NCBI GenBank assembly: GCA_916613615.1
Contig: OU744725.1
Location: 51,889,575-51,953,574 of the forward strand
Length of the DNA stretch: 64,000 bases
Reading direction: 5' to 3'
DNA from: Steromphala cineraria
Lineage: Eukaryota; Mollusca; Gastropoda; Trochida; Trochidae
In this document: piece after piece, positions 1-18,854 of the stretch
How the letters are laid out: each line of letters starts with the position of its first letter
Numbering within the stretch: the stretch's first letter is position 1
The notes under the pieces: model-generated
Told to the model about the DNA's origin: nothing
Databases searched by the model: none
The model's input: the letters and a program-made list of their open reading frames with translations, nothing else
Translations under genes and position numbers: made by a program

Positions 1-369
1 TCCCTTCAGGTCTTTTCAAGAGCAGAAAACCTCAGAGCCATGTTTCATCCTTCACAAGAAAGCCAAGGATCGGGTATCAGAAACTTTCTTGAGGTATCAA
101 TGCATAGCAACCCTCCCTTTAGAAATATATCACACTTATCTTAACTTATTTGTGATACCTAGACTTGTGATATATAAAATGCCATACAGCAGGATTGACA
201 AATTGACATAACCCTGTATGGTTGCAATAATTGCAGGAGTCATTAACGAGGATCCCTCTCGATTCTGACGATACTGCTTTAATGATCTGGCATTCATATT
301 ACAACTTTTTAGTGTAAATTTTCTACAAAAAAGACATCAGCAGATGATAAAGCAAGTTCAGTTAGAAGT

Positions 370-500
370 AAGGTGAGGTGATTTGGGGTTTTATGTATTT
401 CACTTATATTACGACTGCTAGAATTATTGCAGAGAGAAAGCCCACAACATTATGTGGATATGGATTGCAGAGAAACCTGCAAGCAGCAGTTCCATAAGAA
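370..500 (+). repeat. Dispersed repeat, copy 1 of 2
   Basis: This stretch matches 13797-14050 in order: a block starting AAGGTGAGGTGATTT, then a block around GCAGAGAGAAAGCC, ACA/AACAT.TATGTGG, then a GAAACC.GC motif. Spacing is similar but the two copies are diverged. No terminal repeats or target duplications were found, so the class is unknown. Confidence 0.45.
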
Positions 501-1317
501 ACAAATTACCTAACTGTGTGACAGAGTGAATGGACCCAGTTGAGCAGTCATGCATAGATGTAATCAGACAGATGTACAGACAGAGGAAAGCTTGCGTCTT
601 GATAATCGGTATCTTCTTAACTTCAGTTAGTAGTAGACTGCTGTTAAATATTGCTACCGAATTTGAGTTAATCCAAGTTTTTAATTGTGGGCAAATGATA
701 TTATTTCATCATTGATCAAGATAGGCTACAAAATATTTAACTTCTAAACAATGATGAGTGGTCAATTAAAAGGTATCAATATTTCAATATGTTATTCTAG
801 GAGTTGGCAGGGGCTTAAGGGAAGCTATCTTGATATATCCATCCTGTCTCAGTGCGAGCGAATCTAGCTTCTGAGCTCAGGGTACAGATTAGTGGAGTTA
901 GCCTAACGTTCGTACCCTGAGACAAGATGGACAGTTAAGTGAAGGATGACAGAAAATATTTGCTTTTTGCTTTTGAAAAACATAGAATTGAAATATGAAC
1001 ACTATTGAGAATTATTTACTGGCATACAGCTGTAAAGAATGCAAGAGGATAGTAAAGGGGGAGATTTTGGTATAAAGGAACAAGGCAGGTTTTGTTCTGA
1101 TGGTATTACTAGTCACCTTGTTGGAAAGTATAGCATATATTAGATTCCTATTAATATATAAACTGGTATCGATTTCAATACATATATAAATGCAGTAGCT
1201 TGATGTGACGTCTATACAAGAGAAAATATCAAAATACCAGTTTTGATAAATATTTTGATGTACAACTTCGCAGGCTTTTAATATACATTATATGGATCAT
1301 AAAATTATATGCTCAAT

Positions 1318-1389
1318 TCATGACAATCCAAATTCCCTTCCAAGGGCAATAAAGATTTATCTTATCTTATCTTATCTTATCTTATCTTA
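1318..1389 (+). repeat. Pentamer microsatellite at a retroposon-like tail
   Basis: GGGCAATAAAG is followed by six to seven copies of the pentamer TTATC (about 1357-1388). A polyadenylation-like AATAAA followed by a short tandem repeat is how many non-LTR elements and SINEs end. The upstream body was not recognised, so this is probably only the last part of a decayed copy. Confidence 0.45.
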
Positions 1390-3644
1390 AAGCAACAACT
1401 TTGAATTCATACATGAACAATACTGAAATTACATACTATATCCATATGATATTTTATCATTGCAGCACTTGACTTAATGAAAAACATCATGAATACTTTG
1501 ACAAATCTGATAACATTAAATTACATCAGAGTTGGATCTGATGACCTGGTTGGGTTTAAATTGACCTATTCACTGTTCTTTATATTCAACCAATCAGAAA
1601 CAACCTTACAATTTGTGAAAGCAATGACATTCTGTTAAACCATAAACAAGCACCATAACAGTTTGAAACAAAGTTTGACCATTTGATATTTCCTTGTTCT
1701 AGAAAATATTGGTTCTGTTTTGACATGTAAACTATTTGGGAGAGATCAATTACTCTCTGAAACATCAATTTCCATGATCAAAGAATTAAATTGTACACAG
1801 CAAAAATAACTGAAATCATACATTATTTCGAAAATTAAAAATTTGGTTAACTTTGACAATGATTCAAGAAAGAAGATAACGAGAGTCATATTTGATACTA
1901 GATTACGTTATAAATGATTGGTAATAAAAGATATGTCCCAATTTGAATGACCAAGTCTTCTTGCCAGATACACAGATTCAAATAATGTATCAAAACAGTT
2001 GTGCAAATATCCATTTTACTAAACATTGGAAATTCAGAGCTTACATTACAAATACTTTGCAATTTAACAATATCGATCTCTTTTACACATACAACAAATG
2101 GCACTAGAAACATGTAAGGATTTTATTATTTGTTTTCTTTATACCAACAAAATAAAATCTTTGTAACAATCGTTACTTATTACTTTCAAATCTAGAGTAC
2201 ATCATACTTTTCAAAATAAATTCTTATTAACCTGAACGATACTCCTTTCAAATCAATTAATACTAGAATTGATTAGTTTCAATAATTACAAAAGAAATTT
2301 CAGAATTAAAAGGTGATTCAGTTGATATTATGCTATTTTCCTATCTTTTCTTTTCTTGCTAACCGACACATAACTGTTCACAGCTCCAAGAAATTAACAT
2401 TTACAAAATTTACAAGATTGTAGATCAAACACAGATTGTCCCCTTTACATTAGAAATGACCGAATTTTTAACAATTCTACCTTTAAAATTACAAGTCAAA
2501 TTACTAAGTCAAACTTATATTTGACGACTATATCAGCACTTAGAGAATTTAGAAAATCTGGTCTGTTTTTGCTAATAATGACAAATCAACATCAAATCAT
2601 TCTGTCAAAGAATCAACTATTGAATTCTCAATACTCACAAAACAGTATCACCAAATCAAGCTGAAAACACAACCAACCACAGTAAGACACTTACGAGTCA
2701 CAAATTGTAATTACTACATTGTCATTTGAGTTGCCATATAGGAAATTTTGAAAACTATTGCAAAATAGCAAGCAATTTCAATCTGGTGTGTTCTCTGGTA
2801 TCATTTACTAACTTGAACTGACATTGATACATTCTTAGTGATTGTGAGGAACAAGAATGGTGACAAAACAGCACAATTGACATGATATTTTCCATGAATT
2901 CTTGACCCTCTAACTTGGTATCTTAAAACAGAAAAGATTAAATTTGGGTAGCTACTGTATGAAAATGGGTTGATCAGCAGTATTGGGCCATGCTCAAAAT
3001 AGTGAACGTTCATTATCAACATTCATGTATATATAAATAAATCCTGCCTGGAAATCACCGAATTCGCACTATTTCAAAATTGTCATGAATTAGCCGAAAA
3101 ATAGACATCTTAGATTTGTCAAGCCATGTACCGGTATGTACCAATATGATCAAATTCTGAATGGAAATCACCTAGTTTGCATTTTTTTCAAAATTTCAGG
3201 TAATAGCCATAATTTTTTTTTCTAGATTTCCAAAGCCAAATTATCTCTCTAAAGTTCTAATTCTATGGTTCATTGTGACATGAATGTACAACATGAACGA
3301 ACACTCTTCTTAACGGTCCCTTGCTGTCAATAACAGCACCAAAGACCAAGTTTACATTGTGCGTATTTAAAGATAACAATCACTCAATATCATTCATATC
3401 CTTACATTTTACTATCACCAACAAATCTAAATATAAGGATTTGAACACTGAAAACACAGAGAATATAACAATTTTATTCTTTATAATATGATCAAAATAA
3501 ATCAAATTGGACAAAATTTTGTAGTTATTAAAAAAAATCAGCTAACTACTTTTTCAATTGAATTTCACAAACTTTCATTATCCTTCATTTCAGGATAAAA
3601 TAATGCCTCAACCGACCATCATATTTAATGATAGGAATGGCTCT

Positions 3645-4006
3645 TTAAAGGGGCATTTGCAAGTTTTTTGATAATTTTATATTTTAAATAATTCACTTAA
3701 ATTTGTAAGTTAATGCTAAATGTATTATATTGACAGTGTCAACAATCTCATTACACAAGCCAATTACCCTTAGTCAGAGGACAAAGTATGAGGATTCATA
3801 TAAACCCATTGGCTGCCATTTTTTGTGAACACCTTTAATTCATTTTGTGTGAGAAAAGGAATTGCATGGCTAAACTTTACGTAATATATTTGAATTATTA
3901 CTGCTTCATTTAGTTTAAATACATTTTCTTTCAATTGGAACCGTTAATTTTAATTTTCCTGACATTACCTTATATTCCCCCGAAAAACGTGCTACTGCCC
4001 CTTTAA
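3645..4006. mobile_element. TTAA-type MITE, family 1, copy a (362 bp)
   Basis: Both ends are TTAA followed by related inverted repeats. The right end reads GTGCTACTGCCCCTTTAA; the left end (TTAAAGGGGCATTTGCAAG) has drifted. Internal sequence, including the blocks GACAGTGTCAA, CACAAGCCAATTA and GCCATTTTTTGTGAACACC, matches the copies at 37161-37524, 43105-43467 and 62275-62638. Same orientation as the 37161 copy. No coding capacity. TTAA duplication is typical of piggyBac-superfamily transposases, so this is a non-autonomous derivative of such an element. Confidence 0.85.
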
Positions 4007-6747
4007 ACTCTAAGATACACAAATGTTGCTTTAAGGTGATGATAAAAGAATTATCAACTCTCATTGTGTAGGCACATTATTACAAACATACTTCAAAATC
4101 ATTTCACTCACTTTCTCCAACTCATTTTCACCAAAGAAAATATTTATGATCTATAATACCCTGAAATATGGTACATGATGCAAATACTAGATAACTAGAT
4201 AGAAAAGAGATTTGAGATGAAATCAGACATTGGAGACTATGATATCATTACTATGAAATGAAATAGTTATATATTGACAGAAATGTTTCCCTCAACCACT
4301 AAGGATGAGCATAAAATTTGATGAAGAGAAACAAGCAAGGTGATTTTTGAACACATAAACACTGGATATCTCCAGCAAAAAGGAATTCATAAGATGAGGT
4401 CATTCTTTTGAATAAAACAATTTCAGCTAATCAGAATACAAAACATAAATCACATGAATGCCATATTTACTAACTTAAGGATCCAATCAAACATTAAATA
4501 ACCTATATCATACTTCATTTGATTTAAATGATAGTCAGCAACTCCTGAATTAAGTCATATGGCCTAACAAGCCCTCAATATGCCATTCTGAGACTGATAC
4601 AAATTATACTTGCACTGTAAGTTTGGAAAATACTGAAATACTTGTCAAGAATTAAATCACAAATTTGAATTGAATTCAAAAGAGAATCTGATGTCTAAGG
4701 CAGTCTTTGCATAAATGTTAACCATAAATCTACTGACAAGTTTTTTATGATGGTAATCAAATTGTTCCATGGATTTATATTTAAGTGAACATGTGTTTTT
4801 GAGTTTTGACAGTAGATGTATACAGGTAGGTTAATTGCTGAATATATATGTTTCCTTTCTTCTGAGAAACCAGTTTGTAGGAATCCTTAAAATAAAACAT
4901 TGGGAATGGTCGATGACTTATTTTCAGTAGCAAAAGCACCTTATAGATTCACTAATATTTTGGACCTGCCAGTTAAGGTTAAGACACAAGACAGCCTCTT
5001 TAAATATTATCTTGTCAGTCTTATTGAAATCGGTCTAGTTCCAAGTTATGAATATTCAAAAATATTAACTCTATGAGTGATTAAGTCTATCGGGAAATGA
5101 ACTTGTTATTTCGATAGGTTCCCTCTCCACTGAGTCCGACTGCAGCTTAGTAGGTCGCATGTTTTGACGTTAACACAGCTTACAAATCACAAGCCGCCGG
5201 CAAAGCATTCAGTACCATCTAGGGGCAAGTAACTCTTGGTAACCGTGATCACCATTTCATAAGCGAGACGATGTGATTGGGCTGCTAATGACAAGTATTT
5301 GGCTGCACTAAATTGGTAAAAACATGCAGTCAGAGCCAGTGTAGAGGATTTCATATCTACGTAGAGTTAATATTTTGAATATTATATTCCTCACAAATAG
5401 GCCGATTTTAATCAGACTGATTATGTTGTGATCCTTAACAAAAAGAGCAAAAAATAATTCATAATACATACAAATCATGTTGTATATAGTTGCGACTTTA
5501 TAGTGTTATACAGGTATTAATCCAATACTCAAGGATGATTTGTGATTTCATCAGATTATACTGAATACATAACTCAAAACATATCATTAAACAAACTAAA
5601 TGGATTCGTTCTAATTTCAAACAGGGATAACTCTCATATTGGGTTGCAGATTATACAAATTTACATGGAATAATATAGATGCTAATACATTGATTTATAG
5701 ATGCAACATATGAAAAATATATTTTAGCATGAAATCTATATAAAACATAAATCAATCATTTTAAAAAATCAAGTACATACATAATGTCATCATAATATCA
5801 ATAAAACTATATAGTCAAGTATAAATTGGTAACATTGAATTGGTATTTAAGTTATGACAGCATTAATAAATATACCACCTGACAGTTTAAGAAATTAATC
5901 TTGTAGCTTTGTTAAGCTATAGTCTTAACGTGTCATTTTCTGGATATATTAATTTTTTGGCTGAATACGGCATATCTATTGAAACACTGAGTGAAGTTTT
6001 TGGATATTGCAAAGCAAATTTAGAAATTAGATTCAACATGATTACACATACACATTCTTTAACTTATTAATACACTGTCATAGTCAGTAGTGAAAAGTTA
6101 CGAACATAACTCCAATAGTTCTTAATACAAATGAGACAATAGATAAACATTCCTGATGTTTTTTTGAACAAGACTACACTTCACAAGCTTCACAAACCTT
6201 CAAGCAAGCTCCTCAATACAATAATGTGGACCTCACTGTTCAAGAGCCGGCTCAAAATATCAAAGCGCACTCTTCACAAACTTCCAAGCTAGCATCACCT
6301 CACAATTTAACATGCTGGACACATATATAGGGATATATCAAATTTTGTAAATTATGAATATATATCTCTACATTTACCTCCTGATAATACATAAATTATA
6401 AAAATTTCAATTAGCTAAACGAGAAGGGGATTCATATCCCTCCCTAGAAAGTTTCAAATATATTTAATTTTGTGTATTTCTCATTCATGATTCAAGGAAA
6501 TGTATTCAAAATTTGTAGGACTGGAACAAGAAAATTCAGTAACAATTTATTCAAAACCATAGATTCAAAATAGATTTTGACAGAGTACAACCCACCCAAA
6601 ATCCTGTATCAACCTCTGACATCCCTAACATATTTTGTCCAGTTGTACCATACAGTTTACAAGTCACGCTCCAAATTCAAAGCACGTGCCTCACACACAG
6701 CCGAGAGTACAGTCAGTGAAGCAACAACAGTAATGTATCCCCCCTAG
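4007..6747. other. AT-rich stretch downstream of BTBD10
   Basis: No coding region could be supported. Because the BTBD10 stop codon lies at 6748 on the minus strand, the part nearest it is probably 3' UTR. There are several candidate AATAAA signals on the minus strand and none could be chosen. Confidence 0.5.
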
Positions 6748-11711
<4,964 letters not shown>

Positions 11712-11817
11712 CCCACCGGTACAGAATCCTAGTCGAAGTCGGGCGGAACAGGAACAGTTCCCTGCCGCTCGTAGAGGACGTTGTCTGGCCAGCGGAGACG
11801 CTCAGCTGGCGCACAGA

Positions 11818-12385
11818 CTGGGCAAAGAGATATCAAAATGAGCTTTGGAATATCTAGAATTTTAGTCATCCCCAAATGGCAATTATCTGATAAATACTTG
11901 TTTTAAATGAAAATCTTTAAACAGTCATATACATTTGTATAAAATTCATATTTCCAATTTACTTGTTTTATAACCTAACAAACATAATCAATTGGTAAGT
12001 TGTCAAAATGTTTGACTGATAGATGAGGTCTTGATCCGGGTTTGGATCATAATCGTGATTTCAAACCTTTTTATTGGCATCATACAAAGTCAGTGAGCTT
12101 TAAATGATACGATTCTGCAACAGTCGATACATCTTGACACTATTTATAAAGTATTGTGGCTCTTTGAACCTGTTAACTGTTTGTTTATTTATGACCAATC
12201 AATCTGTAGAATTCGAACTTATCAACAATGGAAGCGAGGTGCAAAACTCACATCCCTTAGCAAGAATTTGTAAAACGTTTTTACAGTTAAGAGAAAAGAT
12301 GAAAATGATAAAATTTCCGAATTTTCAATTGCAAAAAGCATCAGAAAACAAATTGCTTTAAACATTATTAATAGATGATTATGGC
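11818..12385. other. Upstream flank of BTBD10, nothing identified
   Basis: Begins at the candidate acceptor upstream of the first coding exon of BTBD10. No second upstream exon or promoter element could be picked with confidence. Short open frames here have no recognisable content. Confidence 0.4.
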
Positions 12386-12393
12386 ATGATACC

Positions 12394-12552
12394 AGTGTAT
12401 GAAATAGATTGGAAACCTAGCTTGTCGTGAAAAATAATTTGTCAATTCCTTAGGGGAAATAAAGAATTTTTTTGAAAAGTTACCAGTCCTGACCAAAAAG
12501 TAACCAGTCCTGGCTTAAAGTAGCCTGGTGGACGGGCTATATTTAAACACTG
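12394..12552. mobile_element. hAT-like MITE, copy 1 (about 159 bp)
   Basis: Ends are AGTGTATGAAATAG and CTATATTTAAACACTG (inverted, with an extra terminal C/G). The flanks are ATGATACC at 12386-12393 and ATGATACG at 12553-12560, an 8-bp duplication with one mismatch. The body contains repeated CCAGTCCTG motifs and matches 49644-49814. Eight-base duplications with CAGTGT-type ends are typical of hAT elements. No coding capacity. Confidence 0.8.
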
Positions 12553-13796
12553 ATGATACGTAACAAAGATGTAATTAAATAATGTCATGTATAACTTTTA
12601 TTATTAAAACATATCAGCTTATACTTGTTTCACAAATGCACCAAACTGTTTCCAACCAGCTGTTTCCAGGTTAAGGTAAATGAACAAAGAATTATAGACT
12701 TGCAGAGTCCTCATTTACCTCCTTCCACTTTGTGGCAGGATAAGATATATCAGGGTAAATCATATACTATACTGATTATTACTGCATTATCAGACAAAGG
12801 TTTAAAACAATTTTGGACAAGTTAGGCTTGCTTAATCTCTCTAGCAGATTGGTTTGAGAAATGAAATAGATCAGGATTCACAATTCAACATTATAGATGA
12901 AGATCCTGTCTTTAATGAAAAGATAAAGTCCATCATCTAAGACAATCTACATATGTGAATGTAAACATCGACTCGCTAACTCGCTGGGCTGACAGATACT
13001 CGTGCTTGGCCTCTTTCACCTGCATCATATATCCTGGGTATAGGCCGACCCCCCTCTTTGACCCCCTAATTTCTGGTAGCAAATTCTTGGCTAATATCCG
13101 GTCATATTTTATCAAAGAAACCTTAGATTTCTCTTAGTTGTGGATCCATAATTTCTCAGGGGAATTGTTCAGCAAGACTCATACTAATCTCTATCTTAGG
13201 TAACAATGGTTCATCTTTTATATCCTGCTTAAGACACAAGATTCTACATCTATGAAGATCTCTCACAAAAGGTAATAAGGGAGTAATATACAGTTGTAGT
13301 TTGATAAAGAACTAAGTGACAATATGACTCTCTGAATCAGGTCCTTTTACAAAGTTACAATGGCTGAATTGTAAACCTAAAAACTGAGTAAACAAAGCTT
13401 TCACTCACCAGACCACATCACTAAGAGTTTTCTTCAACAGGTGAGATAGACAAAGACTAAGCACTAAAGTGCTGCTGTATAGCTTAATGTATCCACATGA
13501 CTGACTGGGGGCAAGGTCAACCCTAGCAACATCTTATACCTACATACCTATGTATATCTACTGGTATCTACATATCCATCTACCAGCTGCTTATCAGTAG
13601 ATGCTGAAGGCTACATACCTCGGGGACTGGGATTTGCTTGCTTTCTCAGTTAATGCATACTTTAGACTGTCCATAGGGTTATTGCAAAAACTTTCATGGG
13701 CATGGCTTTGTAGCTCATCAAGCATAACAGGAAATATAAATGACGTTCAGTTTTATAGAGCTATCAGTTTTGAAGTGAATTAGATTTTTTGTCACC

Positions 13797-14050
13797 AAGG
13801 TGAGGTGATTTTTGGGTTTGGGCATTAGAAGAAATAACAATAAAGATAACTTTTACAGGGCTTGAAGTTAATTAGGTATTTTTCACTAAATATAGAAGGT
13901 AAAGTGTTTTGGGTCAAAGCTGCTTTCAAGATTGTTTCACCTCTATCACGGCTACTATATCATTGCAGGGAGAAAGCCAGCAACATGTATGTGGCTATGC
14001 ATTGCTATGAAACCGGCGAGCATTGGCTGGAACTAGCAAACCATGGGTGA
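13797..14050 (+). repeat. Dispersed repeat, copy 2 of 2
   Basis: The longer copy of the repeat at 370-500. It starts AAGGTGAGGTGATTTTTGGG and contains GCAGGGAGAAAGCCAGCAAC, ATGTATGTGGCTATG and GAAACCGGCGAGCATTGG. It contains a 62-codon open frame that I do not regard as a gene. Confidence 0.45.
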
Positions 14051-15954
14051 TACGTCGCTTAAAAAGAGCATTATACTATTGCATCAATTACTGCCTGTAT
14101 AACAGTGTGCTACTAAAACATTGCCGAGCCCCTTGCAGATTCGAACCCCAGACCTATTGAGCCAAAGCCGAATGTGCTTCGACCTGCATTATAGTGCCCT
14201 CCACCAAATGTAGAAATTTTGATGTTCATCAAGTTAATGTATGAGCCAATGAGGTAAAAATAAGATCTTAAAATTCTGGATTTCTACTGATTCATTTTTG
14301 AAGTAAAACTTTTAGGGTAGGAAAATCACCAAATGTACAGGTTAAAATTCTATCCAAAAACAATCAAAGATAACAGTACACAGATTTATGATTTTCATTT
14401 TAGATGAATGCCAAAATGTTTAAATGCTAACAGATGAACCAGAAAATTGGAGAGATCTAACTGTAAAATATATATAGAAAGAAAAATAATCAAAATGTTT
14501 CTAAAGTAAATGAACAACAGGCTAGTCCCAACTTACCAATTAAAACACATGACTTGATATTGCAGTAATATTCAGGTATAGCTAATAAATTCTAATCACG
14601 GGTGAGCAAGACATTGTTCTTGAAAATCACCATTATTGAATATTCATGAGTACCGGTAGCTTAATGTGCATGAAGCATTTCTTGTGACCAGGATTTTTTA
14701 AAAACACGTTTAGATTCCTGTGGTTTGCAAATACATAATTCAGAAGAAAGTTAAAACATTATGGTCAGTTTATTTTAGGCAAACGGTAAGCATCTTTCAC
14801 TCTATATTGTCATGAAATAATGAATATATCACAGGGGTCGAAATTAATCTTATCAATACACTAGCCATTCGGACTAGTGTCATTATGATTGCCTACTATA
14901 AAGAAAGGCAAAAATTAAAAATATTTAAGCTACTAAACATTTTAATTTTTTATATGATCTTAAACAGAGGAACGGTGTTCCCCAAAAAAATAACTTATCG
15001 TTAGCAACATTAAGCAAGGGAAGAATTCAACATTATTTGCATCTTTAATCATTATGAAAATAAAAAAAACAAAAGATGAAATTAAGTAACTAATTCGACC
15101 ATGGACGTGATCTGAAAATGTTTTGAAATTTTGAGGGTCGAATTGATAGAGAAATTACGGTAACGCGATTTGCAAGAAATAACATAATCTTTAACAACAT
15201 CTTTGGTTTATCTTTATCAAATAATGGAACAAAAAGTGCATGGTCAGTACTTTACACTGAAAATAGAAATACAGAAAATCATTTTATATTTAGTGCTACA
15301 TTGCATATTACAACAAAGCCTAACATGGTGCTTGAAAAGCAGGGTGATATTATTAAGTGCAAAGTGTGTTTAAATATGACAGATATAAGCAACAGAAAAG
15401 AGAAAAAAATACAATTCAGATGTTTATACAACATAATTAATGCATGTTTTATAAATATCAAAGCTACATACTTGACCACAAAAATTTAAGATTTTGAACT
15501 TTTATTCATGATCTTTCATAACATAAGATATTAATTATTTGTTAATTTCAGAATCAAAATGTATCTTGGAGTACATTACTTATATGGTATTATGAGTAAC
15601 TAACTGTTAATTCAACGAATAAAATAATTTTAGTGACAATTCATAAGAGAAGGTTTTTGATTATGATTGCAATATATGTCTTTGATATTAGAAAAGTAGC
15701 TAGATTGAGCTCTTATTATGACATAATAAACTATCTACAAGAACTGTAAGTTATTATACAGTGTGATGTCATACATTATCATGGTATAATGACAGTGAGA
15801 TTACATCAAACTCACTTTTACATGTTGGCATGTGAGATGTTGAGTGTATAAGCTGTGATTCTGTCAAGAAATGAACAAGATAGTAAGGAAACCATGCATA
15901 AATTAAAAAGATTTCTCAAAACACTGGTAAAAGAAGATGATTATGTTTAATAAT

Positions 15955-16185
15955 CATGAAGAAACATATATGACTGACAACTTCTTTTCTCAAAACACTG
16001 ACAAAGGTGTTTCATAATGAAGAAACATATATGGATGACAACTTGTTTATTAATGATGTGCGACAAGAATTTGTCTTGTAAAGTCCCACATCATGAATAA
16101 AAAAGTTGTCATCCATATATGTTTCAAAATTCTCCAATATCATCATTCCAACTTCTTAAATGCCTCTCAAAGATAGTAATGTTTC
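15955..16185. repeat. Hairpin-type repeat, copy 2, partly duplicated
   Basis: GAAACATATATGGATGACAA (about 16020) pairs with TTGTCATCCATATATGTTTC (about 16102), with a loop containing GATGTGCGAC and its partner. The left arm occurs twice, a diverged first copy starting near 15959, so the element has a tandemly duplicated arm. After the right arm comes the family tail (CATCATTCCAACTTCTTAAATGCCTCTC), shared with 46055-46195. Confidence 0.7.
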
Positions 16186-17699
16186 AGTATCTGAAAAGTT
16201 GTTTTTCTTCTGTGTAACATAATGATATTGAAGAAAATTTATCATCAAATTTTAGACGATCATGCATCCTCTGTCTACTCCCCTATTACCGAACAGAGGA
16301 TAATAGCATTCGCAGCGAGTATTACATCATCTACATCTAATTCTAGTTCAAAATTTGCAAGAAAGAGCAATCTCATGAGTTATTGCATTCTGACTATCCA
16401 TAATCTTGCAAAGATTAGTTGACCATGGTGTTCGTTCTAAGCCTTCAAAGATCCTTGAATTCATGTAATGTGTCTTTATTGCACAATAGCTAAAAATAGA
16501 CACAAAACAGTAGTTATTTTGGCCTTTCAATGCTGTCTTTTTAAACTCTGAGTTTATATCATGATATCTTTTACATTATTTGTGAAACCAAACGAAATAC
16601 AAATATATAACATTTTAGTTCTAACATGTTTAGGTCTACAAAAAGAATTGAAGTCAATATGGCCTCTTTTATCTTTATCTGTTTATGAACAAGACAATCT
16701 TGTACCGGATGCAGTTTAAGTGTCATATTGCAAACAAAAGTATGAAACATAACTGGAAAACAAATCAGTATCATGCATCTTATGATAGAGAAAATAAATA
16801 AAAGATTATGAAGAAAAAGATACAGTTGGACCATGGTCAGAAATTAAAGTTTTATTTACAAATTTACAGGTGTTGATTGACATTCGGTAAATTGACCCTT
16901 GAGTCTACTTTACTTATCAGCAAAACAGTGTAGATGAAAAATATTGTAATAATTCCTATTTTACACTGGAAACGTACAAAGTAAACGAGTCTAGATTATC
17001 ATTTGAATAATAACAGTTGAATATAAGTATGGTATGACACATGCTGAAAGAATCTCACAAACACATAAAACCTGTGAATCTCCAATCGACCATTTCTTTC
17101 GCATTTATCCTTCTAAATATAAAACAAGTTTATGTAAAACGCATTTATGCTTGAATAAATATATCTGACATATAGTCCTTACAATGAAAAGTTGTGGATT
17201 CCGCCTGTTGGACGAAAGTACAGCGTGTTTTTAATTCCTTCCACTGTATTATTCATAAAATTTCGACGCCATGATTGTTATGCGCAGTGCATTGTGGGTG
17301 TTCTGTTTATTCGTTTCGTAAAACCGAAGATTATAAATAGGCCTACCATTCCCTTCTTTCACATATCTAAATATTAAATAAATGTTTTTCATATATATGC
17401 ACAATTATACGTTATTACTTTATTTAAAATATCTTAAAATAAGAAAAATGCGAGTTGTCTCCCTTGGATAAAACAAAATGATTTAATAAGGATTTTATTT
17501 ACGCTTCATTCATGAAGCATTTCGTTAGGGTTACATGCGGAGTAATGGATATTAAAATTCGTTGAAGACGCCTAAGAAAACCAAACTAAGAGAAAAGGCG
17601 TAAAAAATATATCCCCCTCCCAACAAGAAAGAATAAAGTATTGAATTGTGCCATAATCAACCGACTGTGAATTTCAGGTATAACCAATATTCTCTCCCC

Positions 17700-17945
17700 A
17701 CAGAGGCAGCTTTAGCATTCCTGAAAAACTGTGGTCCTAAGGGTTTAAGGGAGACGGGTGAATATTGGAAGAGTGGATAATAACAACGATTAACGTTTTT
17801 TCATAGCCCCCATGTACTATCACTCAAGTCTATTGGCAATCAAGTAGTATGTAAACCTGTCTAGTAATATTTCTCTAGTTCAGCGCCATTGAGCAGCTTA
17901 AAGTTGGAAAATAGGCGCTATACAAATGAATTATTATTAGTAGTA
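17700..17945 (+). repeat. SINE/LINE 3' end with GCGCTATACAAAT tail
   Basis: The right part reads GGCGCTATACAAATGAATTA followed by TTA/GTA triplet repeats. The same GCGCTATACAAATG end terminates the tRNA-headed SINE at 28340-28842 (minus strand). A similar GCGCTATATAAAT plus TTATTATT tail ends the LINE remnant at 38998-39390. Shared 3' ends are expected when a SINE borrows the recognition end of a LINE. Confidence 0.5.
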
Positions 17946-18092
17946 GTATTATAGTAGTACAGCAATGAGAAAAACAAAAACGGACAGTCCTTGAACAATG
18001 AAACCGATCCAATGATACCTCATGCTTTGTGAATAGAAAGTTTTCATATCTCCACCTCCGTATACAAAAAGTATTAGAAGGGTAGATCACAT

Positions 18093-18358
18093 TTACCGTA
18101 TTTCCTTTAAATAAGCACCTGGGCGCTTATTCTATACAAAACCTTTACCCTCGACGCTTATTACTTTCATAGACAATTGAAGTTTGTTTAAATCGTATTT
18201 TACAACGACTTTCTGTAAAATGTGTACTTAAGGACATTTATCCAATGCTGGGGACCCGGCGCATATATACATTTTCTGAAACGCAAATGACCCCCTGCGC
18301 AAATTAGAGGTCCGGCGCTTATATTGGAGACCCGGCGCTAATTAGAGAAAATACGGTA
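18093..18358. mobile_element. Short inverted-repeat element with TTACCGTATTT ends
   Basis: The left end TTACCGTATTTCC and right end GAGAAAATACGGTAA form an inverted repeat of about 11-13 bp. The interior (about 265 bp) repeats the motif GGCGCTTAT several times. No coding capacity. The target duplication is unclear, so the superfamily is not assigned. Confidence 0.65.
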
Positions 18359-18854
18359 ATATGAAGATGATTACAGTCTGTTTAAAACAGACCGTGCCAT
18401 CGGGTTTGGAAATCAATCGAGTCGGGATTTCCTCTCTGTAACTTGGGGAGAGGTATATCTCTCGTAGAACATAATCATTATTTGTTCCCCGTTAGCAATA
18501 ATATTTGGAAACTTTTATACGGTCGAAGGGTAGTATTAATGCAACAGTCAGTTTTCAAAGTTAGATGTCAGAAAACATAAGCAAGGTTAGTAAATAGAAT
18601 GAACTAAGATTTCAGTGCAATTGTTCGTGAACAAAGTTGGATTTAATTGAAGAAACATATTTGGTAAAAAAATTGGCCATTCATTTCCAGCCTTCATTGA
18701 AAAATATGATAAATGCCTGTAATAAATCATTTTTGTTGTTGTTCTATGTATTCACCTGAAAAATAAGCTTTTGCAAGAGAGCAAAACGTGTAATGTTTAC
18801 ACCTTGAAATAAGTCAAAATGTACGTTTCTGATGCAAGATGAGGGGAATTAACT

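Larger units (their letters stand above)
1..3644. other. Intergenic, no gene found
   Basis: AT-rich DNA with many stop codons in all frames. The few short open frames have no recognisable domain, no splice-site context and no composition shift. It holds part of a dispersed repeat (370-500) and a retroposon-like tail ending in a pentamer microsatellite (about 1318-1389), listed separately. Part of it could belong to an unseen 3' UTR, but nothing shows that. Confidence 0.6.
12561..18092. other. Intergenic, repeats only
   Basis: No gene could be supported between BTBD10 and the GPCR flank. Repeats at 13797-14050, 15955-16185 and 17700-17945 are listed separately. Short open frames lack splice context or domain similarity. 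A tRNA-like B-box (GGTTCGAATC) on the minus strand near 14130 may mark an old SINE. Confidence 0.5.

Noticed and set aside
6180..6310. Repeated CTTCACAA(G/A)CTTC motifs as a microsatellite
   Set aside because: Only a few irregular occurrences of CTTCACAAAC and TTCAAGC; no period could be defined.
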